From the NCBI GenBank assembly GCA_016296205.1, contig JAEDJS010000001.1, positions 1-64,000 on the forward strand: a DNA stretch of 64,000 nt. The letters are read 5' to 3'. Positions 35,328-43,679 of the stretch are shown here, piece by piece. The stretch's first letter is position 1, and the number at the start of each line of letters is the position of its first letter. Both the position numbers and the translations under genes were made by a program. The notes under the pieces are model-generated. The model searched no databases, was not told where the DNA came from, and was given only the letters and a program-made list of their open reading frames with translations. The DNA comes from Treponema sp. Its GTDB lineage: Bacteria > Spirochaetota > Spirochaetia > Treponematales > Treponemataceae.

Positions 35328-36422
35328 ATGAAGAGGTATTTTATTTTATTTGCTGCTGTTATGCTTCTGGCAGGTTCATTTGGTTTTGCAAAAGAATCAA
35401 TTATTATTGATTTTACTTTGCTTGACACAGACTGCTGCGCTGATGAAGAAACTGGTATTGCCAAGGAAAACAGCAGAACAGTTATGGACTACTCTGTATC
35501 CGCCGGTGCATCTTTCACCGACAGTCAGAAGGCATTGCTTAAAACATCACTTGCATTACCAAACTGGGAAGTTGAACTTAACTCATCTTCACGCAATGTA
35601 AATGCAGTTGCAAATTCAAGAGTTGTTGCAGCACCAGTAAGAGATGCCGAAGAGGTAAAAGTTCCATTCAAAGGTTCAAATGTTATGGGTGTACGCGTAT
35701 TGTTCCCAACATGGTCAGCAAACGCTTATGCAAAAATCAAACCACCATTTGAAATTCAGGCTTATGAACCATTGGCAGACTGTGATGAAAACGGTATCCG
35801 CCAGGAACAGACAGATGACCAGAAAGGTAAATACCTTTTCGAAGAAGGTTATGGTCTTGTAAGAAACGTTGGTGTGATTAAATCAATTTCTGTTTCATCT
35901 TATGGTGAAAACTTTCCACACGGATTATATGTTCTTCTTAAGGATAACGACAACATCGAACGCCGCTACTTTATGGGTTACTTGATGTTTGACGGTTGGA
36001 AAACACTTATCTGGAACAATCCTGAATATGCAACAGAACTCCGCACTCGCGCTGTAAAACATGTACCAATTTATCCACGGGGAACTCCATTTGTAAAGTT
36101 CCAGGGATTCCAGATCACACGTGATTCAATGGACAATGGTGGAGATTTTATTGGTTACTTTAAAGATGTTAAAATCATTTACGACTTGGCTGTAACAACT
36201 GCTGATCGTGACATTGATGATGAAGCTCTCTGGGGAATTATTAAGAAGAAAGAAACTGCACGTCAGGTTCGCGAAATGGAAAGATTCGGCGACGACCAGG
36301 TTTTGCGCTATCTTGAAAAGCAGAAAATCGCTCTTGACAGCGAAACTTTCAAAGCAGACGACTATCTTGGAACTGACGACGAAGATTCAACAAGTTCAAG
36401 TGGTACAGCTGCAGAAAAATAA
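35328..36422 (+). CDS. flaA: Periplasmic flagellar filament sheath protein FlaA
   Basis: FlaA forms the outer layer of spirochaete periplasmic flagella around the FlaB core. The 364-residue protein has a signal peptide cleaved after FGFA, then family segments such as NVMGVRVLFPTWSANAYAKI, YGENFPHGLYVLLKD and FQGFQITRDSMDNGGDFIGYFKDVK. The C-terminus is acidic and low in complexity. AAGGAG lies eight bases upstream. Its own strong promoter and terminator, and C-ending codon preference, indicate high expression. Confidence 0.93.
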   Translation: MKRYFILFAAVMLLAGSFGFAKESIIIDFTLLDTDCCADEETGIAKENSRTVMDYSVSAGASFTDSQKALLKTSLALPNWEVELNSSSRNVNAVANSRVVAAPVRDAEEVKVPFKGSNVMGVRVLFPTWSANAYAKIKPPFEIQAYEPLADCDENGIRQEQTDDQKGKYLFEEGYGLVRNVGVIKSISVSSYGENFPHGLYVLLKDNDNIERRYFMGYLMFDGWKTLIWNNPEYATELRTRAVKHVPIYPRGTPFVKFQGFQITRDSMDNGGDFIGYFKDVKIIYDLAVTTADRDIDDEALWGIIKKKETARQVREMERFGDDQVLRYLEKQKIALDSETFKADDYLGTDDEDSTSSSGTAAEK

Positions 36423-36460
36423 TTCTGGTAGTAAAAGTTAACAGAGTCTAAAATAAAATA

Positions 36461-36499
36461 AAAACCGTTTCTGGAAACAGAAGCGGTTTTTTATTTTTA
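36461..36499 (+). terminator. Terminator of flaA
   Basis: AAAACCGTTTCTG (36461-36473) pairs with CAGAAGCGGTTTT (36478-36490, one G-T pair) across a GAAA tetraloop, followed by a T-rich run. Confidence 0.9.
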
Positions 36500-36518
36500 A
36501 ATCTTATTATAAATAAAA

Positions 36519-36548
36519 TTTGCATTATCTTAAAATCAAGTGTAAAAT
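36519..36548 (+). promoter_or_regulatory. Leaderless-type promoter of the RelA-like gene
   Basis: TTGCAT (36519-36524), an 18-bp spacer and TAAAAT (36543-36548), six bases before the ATG. No Shine-Dalgarno sequence is present. Confidence 0.5.
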
Positions 36549-36554
36549 ATAAAT

Positions 36555-37805
36555 ATGATTGAAAATAAAAAAGTATCAAACCTTCCTTCAAAGGAACAGC
36601 TTAAACTTACATACCAACGTTATGAGTCTTTATTAACAGAAATCCTCTTTAACATTGAGCGAAAACTAAAAAAGTCGTTAAAGCTTGCTCCAATGCCAAC
36701 TTATAAATCCCGCATTAAGAATTTTGAAAGTTATTTTCCAAAAGTTCTTCGCCAAAAGCCAATAGAAGCTGCTGATTCAAATAAACTGGTTACTTTAACA
36801 GATATAATGGGAATCAGGGTAATTTGTGCCTTTCTTGAAGATTTAAGTGAAGTTGAGCGGCAAATTGTTCAGCTTTTTGATATAAAGGAAATTGAGCGTA
36901 AAGGCGCAGATCAGACTTTTAAGGAATTTGGCTATGAAAGTGTTCATATTTTAATTTCTATTCCTGAAGACTGCTTGCCGGAAACTATTCCAGAAAATAC
37001 ACCTATTCCCCAAGATCTTGTTTGTGAAATTCAAATCAGGACAATTTTGCAGGATGCCTGGGCCGAAGTTGAACACGAACTTGTTTATAAAAGTCAATTT
37101 AATCCTTTTGATAAACCTTTGCGACGGAAACTTGCCAGTATGAATGCAAGTCTTACTCTTTCTGATATAATATTCCAGGAAATTCGTGATTACCAGAAAA
37201 AATTCCAGGGGGAACTTAGCCTTAGACGTAATACTTTTTATGATCAGGCCAGTGCAATTGATGACAGTGAAATGGGAATTGCTCCTGTAAATGAAAGTCT
37301 TGGGGTTTCTACCGGTAATTCCAAGGGAACAATTGATGATCTTGTTCTAGAAGCATTGCATCTTCATAACAGTGGAAACTTAAACGAGGCAATTGCAATT
37401 TATACACAGATTATTCAAAAAGTTGATAATAATACTGTTCTGAGTGTTATTTATAAACATCGTGGAATGGCATTTTTTGCTATGAATAAATATGACGATG
37501 CATTATCTGATTTTAAGAAAAGCATTGAATGTGATCCAAAGAGTTTTAGAAGTGCATATTATGAAGGAATTGTATTCAGTGTTCAGGGAAAGTACAGCGA
37601 AGCAATTGAATGTTATAACAAATCCCTGGAATTAAATAATTATCAGAGTCATGTTTATTACAGAAGGGCATTGGCTTACTTTAATTTAAATGATTTCCAG
37701 ACTTCTCTCCAGGATCTTGATAATGCTGCAAAACTTGGCCTTGATGATAAAGAATGTAAATTGCTGAGAAGTAAACTGGTGGCAAAATTTGATATGGGAA
37801 TGTAA
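36555..37805 (+). CDS. RelA/SpoT-type (p)ppGpp synthetase domain with C-terminal TPRs
   Basis: Residues about 20-215 form a RelA/SpoT nucleotidyltransferase domain, with KSRIKN, LTDIMGIRV (catalytic Asp region), FGYESVH and the EIQIRTILQDAWAEVEHE signature. There is no HD hydrolase domain and no TGS/ACT region, so it is a stand-alone alarmone-synthetase type. Residues about 255-410 carry four TPR-like repeats (AIAIYTQIIQ, MNKYDDALSDFKKS, KYSEAIECYNKSLELN). The 416-residue combination suggests control of the synthetase by protein binding. The ATG lies six bases after a -10-like TAAAAT. Synthesis of (p)ppGpp or a related nucleotide is the family activity but is not shown here. Confidence 0.8.
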   Translation: MIENKKVSNLPSKEQLKLTYQRYESLLTEILFNIERKLKKSLKLAPMPTYKSRIKNFESYFPKVLRQKPIEAADSNKLVTLTDIMGIRVICAFLEDLSEVERQIVQLFDIKEIERKGADQTFKEFGYESVHILISIPEDCLPETIPENTPIPQDLVCEIQIRTILQDAWAEVEHELVYKSQFNPFDKPLRRKLASMNASLTLSDIIFQEIRDYQKKFQGELSLRRNTFYDQASAIDDSEMGIAPVNESLGVSTGNSKGTIDDLVLEALHLHNSGNLNEAIAIYTQIIQKVDNNTVLSVIYKHRGMAFFAMNKYDDALSDFKKSIECDPKSFRSAYYEGIVFSVQGKYSEAIECYNKSLELNNYQSHVYYRRALAYFNLNDFQTSLQDLDNAAKLGLDDKECKLLRSKLVAKFDMGM

Positions 37806-37838
37806 GTTTTAAACTTACGTTTTAAGCTTAAATTGATT

Positions 37839-37880
37839 AAAAACTGTCTGAAAACTAATTGTTTTTGGGCAGTTTTTTTT
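37839..37880 (+). terminator. Terminator of the RelA-like gene
   Basis: AAAACTGTC (37840-37848) pairs with GGCAGTTTT (37868-37876), with inner TGAAAA/TTTTTG pairing, then a T-run to 37880. Two palindromes precede it: TAAGTTTTAAACTTA (37803-37817) and TTTAAGCTTAAA (37821-37832). Confidence 0.85.
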
Positions 37881-37895
37881 ATAATTTTTAAAGGG

Positions 37896-37925
37896 CAAAA
37901 AAAATAGCAGTCATTTCTGACTGCT
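37896..37925 (-). terminator. Terminator of tRNA-Glu
   Basis: On the minus strand AGCAGTCA and TGACTGCT form a perfect 8-bp stem with a 4-nt loop, followed by a T-run. It begins directly after the tRNA 3' end. Confidence 0.8.
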
Positions 37926-37927
37926 TT

Positions 37928-37999
37928 CATCTCCTAGCAGAATTGAACTGCTGTTGTCGGGATGAAAACCCGATGTCCTAACCACTAGACGAAGGAGAC
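37928..37999 (-). tRNA. tRNA-Glu (anticodon TTC)
   Basis: The minus strand folds as a cloverleaf: acceptor GTCTCCT paired with AGGAGAT (first pair G-U), D arm TCTAGTGGTTAGGA, anticodon stem TCGGG/CCCGA around loop TTTTCAT (anticodon TTC), T arm AGCAGTTCAATTCTGCT, discriminator G at 37928. It is 72 nt without CCA; the genome continues with AAA, so the CCA is added after transcription. It has its own promoter and terminator. Confidence 0.95.
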
Positions 38000-38042
38000 A
38001 TACATTTTACTTAACACTTAACGTGTTGTTCAATGTGACTTA

Positions 38043-38071
38043 AATATAACAGTTATATAAAAAATAGTCAA
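38043..38071 (-). promoter_or_regulatory. Promoter of tRNA-Glu
   Basis: On the minus strand TTGACT (38066-38071), a 17-bp spacer and TATATT (38043-38048), about 44 bases upstream of the mature tRNA. Confidence 0.7.
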
Positions 38072-38125
38072 TAGGTAAAATCAAAAAAAATCAAAAAAAA
38101 ATAAAAAATTTGTTAAAAATTCAAC

Positions 38126-38153
38126 TTGACCATTTCACCTTTTTTATTAAAAT
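38126..38153 (+). promoter_or_regulatory. Leaderless-type promoter of the dinG gene
   Basis: TTGACC (38126-38131), a 16-bp spacer and TAAAAT (38148-38153), seven bases before the ATG at 38161. Confidence 0.55.
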
Positions 38154-38160
38154 ATTAATT

Positions 38161-40611
38161 ATGGATATTAAGCAGAGGTTTACGCAATCAATTATTACTG
38201 CCATGAAGCGAGACGTAAAGGAAGCAGCTGGCAATGAAGTTTTCTGGGTAGGAAAAATCAACAGTAACGGCCTTGTTGTTAGCGTTAAAGTTGGTGCCAG
38301 AGGAAACGAAGATTCAGTTGTTGTAAACCAGGGACTTGCAAAAGAGGGGCATGTTTTAATTCATAATCATCCAAGCGGAATTCTTTATCCCAGTGAAGCA
38401 GACCAGTCTATTGCTTACAATGCCAACGATTCTTCTTTAGGTTTTTATATTGTTGACAATAATATAAGTGATGTTTATGTTGTTGTTGAACCAATTCTTC
38501 CTAAAGTATACAAAAAAATCAATCTTGAGGAAGCGGCCCGGTATATTTCTAAAAATGGTGAATTTGCCCGTCAGAATGAAAATTATGAAGAAAGACCGTC
38601 TCAAATTGAATTATTAAAGAAAATCTGTGAATCATTTAACGAAAATAAAATTGGTGTTTTCGAAGCGGGAACAGGGGTAGGAAAAAGCTTTGCCTATTTG
38701 ATTCCCAGTATTCTATGGGCTGTTCAAAATAAAGAAAGAGTTGTAATAAGTACTGGAACTATTAATCTCCAGCAGCAGCTTATAGAAAAAGACATACCTG
38801 TAGCTCAGAAAATTCTTGGACAGGAAATAAAATCAATTCTTTTAAAAGGACGCCAGAATTATATTTGTCTCAGAAGATTAAAAGATGCGTCAAATGAACG
38901 GGATTTGTTTTCTGAAGAAACAGAAATTTTTGATTCAATTTATGAATGGTCAAAAAATACATCAACTGGTTCAAAAAGCGATTTAAGTTTTGTTCCCCCT
39001 GATAATATCTGGAGCCGCATAAACAGTGAAAGTGATGCGTGTATGGGCGGAAAATGTCCCAACCGGGAGCAGTGTTTTGTTATGAAACTTAGAAAGGAAG
39101 CCGCAGATGCCAGTTTAATTGTTGTAAATCATCACCTTCTTTTTGCTGATATAGAAAGCCGTATGAATGGTGTTGGTTATGATGAAGTGGCAGTTCTTCC
39201 GCCATATAGTAGACTGGTTTTTGATGAAGCCCACGGAATTGAAGACAGTGCTACAAGTTTTTTTAGTGAGTCCATTAACAGATTTAAAATTTTAAAACAG
39301 CTGAATCTTCTTTTTAGACGGAAGCGGTCTTCTGTAAACGGGCTTATAGCCAATGTGGGCGTTATTTCAAACATGGATGATCCAATAACTGCTGCTGAAG
39401 AATTAATAGAAAAAGTAAAAACTGATTTAATTCTTGCAGAACAGGTGGCAGGCGATGCTATGGATAATTCTTCTACTGCCCGTATTACTGATGAAAACAG
39501 TTTTGTATATTCATCTGTTATTCATCAAATTCTTGAACTAAGGAATTCAATCAATAAACTTTATGAATTTATCCAGGAGTTGATTTGTGAAGTTCCTGAT
39601 GATATGAAGGATTTTCCGCCATTGTGGGAGCTTAAAGCTGTGGCAAGACGTCTTGAAGATATGCTTGTACTTTGCGGAACTTATTCTGAGTGGGACCAGC
39701 ATGCAGATAAAGTTTTCTGGATGCAGAAGCATAAACTATCTGGTGCAAAATTTAAATCTGATGACACGCTTTTTGTTGAATTCAACCAGACTCCTCTCAA
39801 CATTGCTCCCTTAATGAACATGGGTGTTTTTGAACCAATGAGTACTGTTATCTGCACTAGTGCCACTTTGCGAACAGGTACAACTTTTGACTACTGGTTT
39901 AACCGCACCGGAATTAATTTTGTAGAAAATGAACGGCTTCTCAAAGGTGTATTTGAAAGTCCTTTTCCTTATTCAACTAATATGATTTTTGCAGTAACCA
40001 GAGACGCTCCTCAACCTAGTAATCCTAACTTTCAATTTTGGATAGAAGAATCAATCCCACGGCTGATTGTTGGTGCAAAAGGCAGAACCCTTGTTCTTTT
40101 TACTTCTTATGAAAGTTTAAAGTACAGTTTTAATGCGGCCAGAACTTATTTAAAAGGCAGTCCGTTTCATCTCCTTAAACAGGGGGATGATGACAGGTTT
40201 AGACTTCTGGAAGTTTTTAAAAAGGATACATCAAGTGTTCTCTTTGCTACAGACAGTTTTTGGGAAGGAGTTGACGTTCCCGGTGAAAGTTTAAGTCAGG
40301 TGATAATTGTAAAATTGCCTTTTGCAGTTCCCAATGATCCGGTTTTTGAAGCAAGAGGAGAAGCAATAAAAAAGAAGGGCAGAAGTGATTTTATGGAATT
40401 AAGTGTTCCTCATGCTGTAATTAAATTCAGACAGGGATTTGGCCGGTTAATCAGGCACAGTAATGATAAAGGAGTTCTTGTTGTATTTGATAAAAGACTT
40501 GTAGAAAGCAGCTATGGTAAACAGTTTACAACTAGTGTGCCTCAGACTCGAAAAATGTATGGAACTCTGGACCAGACAATTCTTACAGTTGAAAATTTTC
40601 TTACTGTTTAA
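38161..40611 (+). CDS. dinG: DinG-type helicase with N-terminal JAMM/MPN domain
   Basis: The 816-residue protein combines two modules. Residues about 15-115 are a JAB1/MPN-like metalloprotease domain with all JAMM residues in place: Glu26, His68, His70, Ser78 and Asp81 (HNHPSGILYPSEAD). The rest is an XPD/DinG superfamily 2 helicase: Walker A EAGTGVGKS, Cys residues of the iron-sulfur domain (YICL and CMGGKCPNREQC), DEAH, and C-terminal motifs SFWEGVDVPGE and RQGFGRLIR. DinG unwinds DNA with 5' overhangs, R-loops and G4 structures. The start at 38161 excludes an upstream extension that would cross the promoter. The JAMM partner or substrate is unknown. Confidence 0.88.
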   Translation: MDIKQRFTQSIITAMKRDVKEAAGNEVFWVGKINSNGLVVSVKVGARGNEDSVVVNQGLAKEGHVLIHNHPSGILYPSEADQSIAYNANDSSLGFYIVDNNISDVYVVVEPILPKVYKKINLEEAARYISKNGEFARQNENYEERPSQIELLKKICESFNENKIGVFEAGTGVGKSFAYLIPSILWAVQNKERVVISTGTINLQQQLIEKDIPVAQKILGQEIKSILLKGRQNYICLRRLKDASNERDLFSEETEIFDSIYEWSKNTSTGSKSDLSFVPPDNIWSRINSESDACMGGKCPNREQCFVMKLRKEAADASLIVVNHHLLFADIESRMNGVGYDEVAVLPPYSRLVFDEAHGIEDSATSFFSESINRFKILKQLNLLFRRKRSSVNGLIANVGVISNMDDPITAAEELIEKVKTDLILAEQVAGDAMDNSSTARITDENSFVYSSVIHQILELRNSINKLYEFIQELICEVPDDMKDFPPLWELKAVARRLEDMLVLCGTYSEWDQHADKVFWMQKHKLSGAKFKSDDTLFVEFNQTPLNIAPLMNMGVFEPMSTVICTSATLRTGTTFDYWFNRTGINFVENERLLKGVFESPFPYSTNMIFAVTRDAPQPSNPNFQFWIEESIPRLIVGAKGRTLVLFTSYESLKYSFNAARTYLKGSPFHLLKQGDDDRFRLLEVFKKDTSSVLFATDSFWEGVDVPGESLSQVIIVKLPFAVPNDPVFEARGEAIKKKGRSDFMELSVPHAVIKFRQGFGRLIRHSNDKGVLVVFDKRLVESSYGKQFTTSVPQTRKMYGTLDQTILTVENFLTV

Positions 40612-40638
40612 AAAAATGTTCAGTTAACAAAAAGTTAT

Positions 40639-40667
40639 TTGCATATTTTATCAAGTTGAATTATAAT
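40639..40667 (+). promoter_or_regulatory. Promoter of the lipase-like gene
   Basis: TTGCAT (40639-40644), a 17-bp spacer and TATAAT (40662-40667). This transcript has a normal leader with AGGAG before the ATG at 40711. Confidence 0.65.
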
Positions 40668-40710
40668 GTAATAAAAACAAATTGTTATATTATTTTTTAG
40701 GAGATTATAT

Positions 40711-41646
40711 ATGGCATACGAAAAAGTCAATGTTACAATGAGCGATAATATTACTGTTGTTCTTCATAAATGGGTGCCAGCTAGAGTTAAGGCTGTTGTT
40801 GTTCTTAGTCATGGTATGGCAGAACATGCTTTGCGTTACCAAGAACTTGCTGCTGCTTTAAATAAAAAGAGTATTGCCCTTTATGCAGAAGATCATCGTG
40901 GTCATGGGGAAACAGCTTTTATAGCAGAAAAAATGGGATGGGGCACTTACGGCTATCTTGCAGAAAAAAATGGTTTTGAAAGAGTAGTTGATGATATTCA
41001 CGAAGAAATCCTGCTGGCTCATAAAGAATTTCCTAAGAAAAAAATATTCCTTTTTGGACACAGTTTTGGCAGTTTTGTAGCTCAGCGTGTATGTGAAAAA
41101 TACGGTTCTGATATTGATTCTGCAATTATCTGCGGTAGTGCCGGACCTCGTTTGTTTTTAACTAGAACTGGAGTCTGCATTGCAAATATTGTTAAATTTT
41201 TTAAGGGCTCAAAAAGTATAAGCAAATTTCTTGACGGTCTTGCCCTGGGATCAAATAATGCTAAAATAAAGAATCCTAGAACAAGTGTTGACTGGCTTAC
41301 CAGAGATGAAGAGCAGGTTGATAAATACATTAAAGATGATCTCTGCGGTTTTACATGTACGACAGGATTTTTCTGCGATTTGTTCAAAGGTCTTTCTACA
41401 ATTCATACAAAAAGCAATATGGATCGTATTCCTAAAACTCTTCCTGTTTTTCTTATTGCCGGTACAGATGATCCTGTTGGAAGTTACGGAAAAACTGTTT
41501 CTTCGCTGTATAAATGGTATAAAAAGCTTGGAATTCAGGATGTTAGCATAAAATTGTATGAAGGTGGACGTCACGAGCTCCTAAATGAAACAAATAAACA
41601 GGAAGTTATTGCAGATATTATTGATTTTTATACAAAATATCTGTAA
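40711..41646 (+). CDS. Alpha/beta hydrolase, monoacylglycerol-lipase-like
   Basis: The 311-residue protein has the lysophospholipase/monoacylglycerol lipase layout: HGMAEHALRY near the oxyanion hole, DHRGHGET, the nucleophile elbow GHSFGS, Asp in AGTDDPVG and His in GGRHELLNE, giving a full Ser-Asp-His triad. No signal peptide is present, so it is cytoplasmic. AGGAG precedes the ATG. The pcnB-like gene follows after 12 bases. The substrate is probably an acyl ester, but the sequence does not tell which. Confidence 0.85.
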   Translation: MAYEKVNVTMSDNITVVLHKWVPARVKAVVVLSHGMAEHALRYQELAAALNKKSIALYAEDHRGHGETAFIAEKMGWGTYGYLAEKNGFERVVDDIHEEILLAHKEFPKKKIFLFGHSFGSFVAQRVCEKYGSDIDSAIICGSAGPRLFLTRTGVCIANIVKFFKGSKSISKFLDGLALGSNNAKIKNPRTSVDWLTRDEEQVDKYIKDDLCGFTCTTGFFCDLFKGLSTIHTKSNMDRIPKTLPVFLIAGTDDPVGSYGKTVSSLYKWYKKLGIQDVSIKLYEGGRHELLNETNKQEVIADIIDFYTKYL

Positions 41647-41658
41647 AATGTTTACACT

Positions 41659-42762
41659 GTGTTAGTTAGATATGGGGCCGATGATAAAGGACGGCCAGTA
41701 GAAAAAGCAAAAATTTATACAAAAAACGAACATAAAATTCCTCTTAATCAGATTGATGATGATGCAGTAAAAGTAATTTCCAGACTTAAAGAAAATGGAT
41801 TTTCTGCATTTATTGTTGGTGGTGCAGTACGGGACTTAATTGTTGGTAAAAAACCAAAAGATTTTGATATTGTTACTGATGCAACACCAAGCAGAATCAA
41901 GAAAATTTTCCGCAATTCAAGAATAATTGGCCGCCGTTTCCGCCTTGTTCATGTTTTTTTTGGGCAGAAAATTTTTGAGGTAAGCACTTTTCGTTCAATA
42001 TGTGATGGATCTGTAGGCAATGCTTTTGGCACTATGGATGAAGATGTTATGCGTAGAGATTTTTCTCTCAATTCACTTTATTATGATCCATTCAAAGAAC
42101 AGGTTATTGATTACACTAATGGTTTTAACGATATAAAAAAAGGTATTTTAAAACCAGTTATTTCCCTTGAATCAATTTTTGTAGAAGATCCTGTACGCAT
42201 GCTTAGAGCTGTTAAATATAGTGTTACTACAAAATGCAAGATGAACCGTCGGTTAAAGAAAAAGATTACTCAAAGTGCAGCTTTGTTAAGCCCTATTTCT
42301 CCATCCCGTCTTACAGAAGAATTGATGAAGATTATCAATAGCGGTTATTCAAAGGAAATTGTTTCTGTTGCATTTGATACAGATTTGTACACATATCTTC
42401 AGCCTGCAGCAACTGAATTGATAATTGAAAGCAGGAAATTCGAAAAAAATTACATGGAAAGTCTTGGAGAACTTGATTTACTTGTAAAAAACAATCCGGA
42501 AGCACGGCTGGGAGAAAAGTTAATTTATATTATCCGTGATTTTATATCAACTCTTACAGACTGGCAGAAAGAAGTTGAACATCATACTGCAACAAGTGAA
42601 CTTTATACCAAAACATGGACTCAGGTTAGAAATTTTGTTCTTCCAATGAATCCTCAGCGCACAGAACTTGAATATGCTATACGAATGGTGCTTAAAAGCT
42701 TTGGCGTACAGGTAAAAATGCCAAGAAAAAGAATTGTTCTTCCACCGGAAGTAAACAGTTAA
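41659..42762 (+). CDS. pcnB: Poly(A) polymerase/CCA-adding nucleotidyltransferase family protein, PcnB type
   Basis: The 367-residue protein is a class II tRNA nucleotidyltransferase superfamily member: FIVGGAVRDLIVGKKPKDFDIVTDA holds the catalytic DxD, followed by GRRFRLVHV, FEVSTFR, RRDFSLNSLYYD and EDPVRMLRAVK. The GRRFRLVHVFFG and DYTNGFNDIKKG segments resemble PcnB (poly(A) polymerase) more than CCA-adding enzymes, and the C-terminus ends in a basic stretch. The tmRNA and tRNA here lack encoded CCA, so a CCA-adding enzyme must exist, possibly this one. The start is GTG at 41659. Its stop overlaps the stop of the convergent next gene within TTAA. Confidence 0.85.
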   Translation: MLVRYGADDKGRPVEKAKIYTKNEHKIPLNQIDDDAVKVISRLKENGFSAFIVGGAVRDLIVGKKPKDFDIVTDATPSRIKKIFRNSRIIGRRFRLVHVFFGQKIFEVSTFRSICDGSVGNAFGTMDEDVMRRDFSLNSLYYDPFKEQVIDYTNGFNDIKKGILKPVISLESIFVEDPVRMLRAVKYSVTTKCKMNRRLKKKITQSAALLSPISPSRLTEELMKIINSGYSKEIVSVAFDTDLYTYLQPAATELIIESRKFEKNYMESLGELDLLVKNNPEARLGEKLIYIIRDFISTLTDWQKEVEHHTATSELYTKTWTQVRNFVLPMNPQRTELEYAIRMVLKSFGVQVKMPRKRIVLPPEVNS

Positions 42763-43640
42763 GCTGCTGGCATCATTTTATCTATCAGAACATTGAAATC
42801 CTCAATTAGAACACCAGAAAGTTTTTCTACGTTGTCTGTAACAAATTTTTTCATTGAATCAATCTGTTCAGCAATTTGGGTAGACTGGGGAATATCAACT
42901 GTAAGGTTTAATTTGTATCCTCTTGTTGCGGTTTTAACCTGCAGTTTTTTTATGTGAATTGATTCATTAAATTCTCTTACACTGTCATTCACGATTTTGC
43001 AGATTACAGCCTGAGATATTTCAAGACGGATTTTCATTGAAAATTTTGGGGTAACTATTGATTTTTCTACCTGGTTTGAATCTGAAATATCTGTTGCTTC
43101 TTTTACCTTCTTTTCTTTTGACCAGAAAACTTTTATTGCATCTTTAAAAATCTTTGATGTTTTATTTTTTACTTCTGATGCTGGAGCGGGAATTACATGT
43201 TTTCCTTCTATGTTTCTTGAGCGGACTGCCTTTTCTATTTCTTCTTTTGTGGCAATGTCTTCGATGTGAATGTATTTAAGTGGCTGGGGAATCTGAAGCC
43301 TTATGGCAATTTTATTAACCATTTTTTCGCTGGTGCCAAGAATCATCAGTCTTTTAATGTGGGCTTTTTTAAGTGCTTTTACAACATCGTCACGATGATT
43401 TTTGTCGTCAAAAAGAGCTGCTCTTACGGCTCCCATGTAATTTTCCGCCATTTTTGCAGAAGTTCCTGCAAGAATTTTGTCATCCTGAATTAAAAGGCCG
43501 TCGTCAATAATAGCATGGATTTTGTATTTACGGGCAAGAATTTTTGATCTGAAACTTTTACCTGTTCCACTTTGTCCTACAAAAGCATAAACAGTAATGT
43601 TCTGATTAAAAAGTCCTGCAATTTCGTTAATTAAATCCAT
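42759..43640 (-). CDS. P-loop NTPase with C-terminal Asp23-like domain
   Basis: The 293-residue protein has a Walker A motif at residues 22-29 (GQSGTGKS) in an N-terminal nucleotide-binding domain, with DDGLLIQDD and RLMILGTSEKM as further parts of the fold. A Lys/Glu-rich linker (about 165-200) leads to a C-terminal domain (about 205-290) whose pattern VKTATRGYKLNLTVDIPQ and VLIEDFNVLIDKM resembles alkaline-shock Asp23/Gls24 proteins; that match is tentative. I do not know a function. It is convergent with pcnB, sharing four bases at the stops. Confidence 0.65.
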   Translation of the reverse strand: MDLINEIAGLFNQNITVYAFVGQSGTGKSFRSKILARKYKIHAIIDDGLLIQDDKILAGTSAKMAENYMGAVRAALFDDKNHRDDVVKALKKAHIKRLMILGTSEKMVNKIAIRLQIPQPLKYIHIEDIATKEEIEKAVRSRNIEGKHVIPAPASEVKNKTSKIFKDAIKVFWSKEKKVKEATDISDSNQVEKSIVTPKFSMKIRLEISQAVICKIVNDSVREFNESIHIKKLQVKTATRGYKLNLTVDIPQSTQIAEQIDSMKKFVTDNVEKLSGVLIEDFNVLIDKMMPAA

Positions 43641-43679
43641 GTTAAATATTATAACCTAAGATTTTGTTTTTTACAAAAA

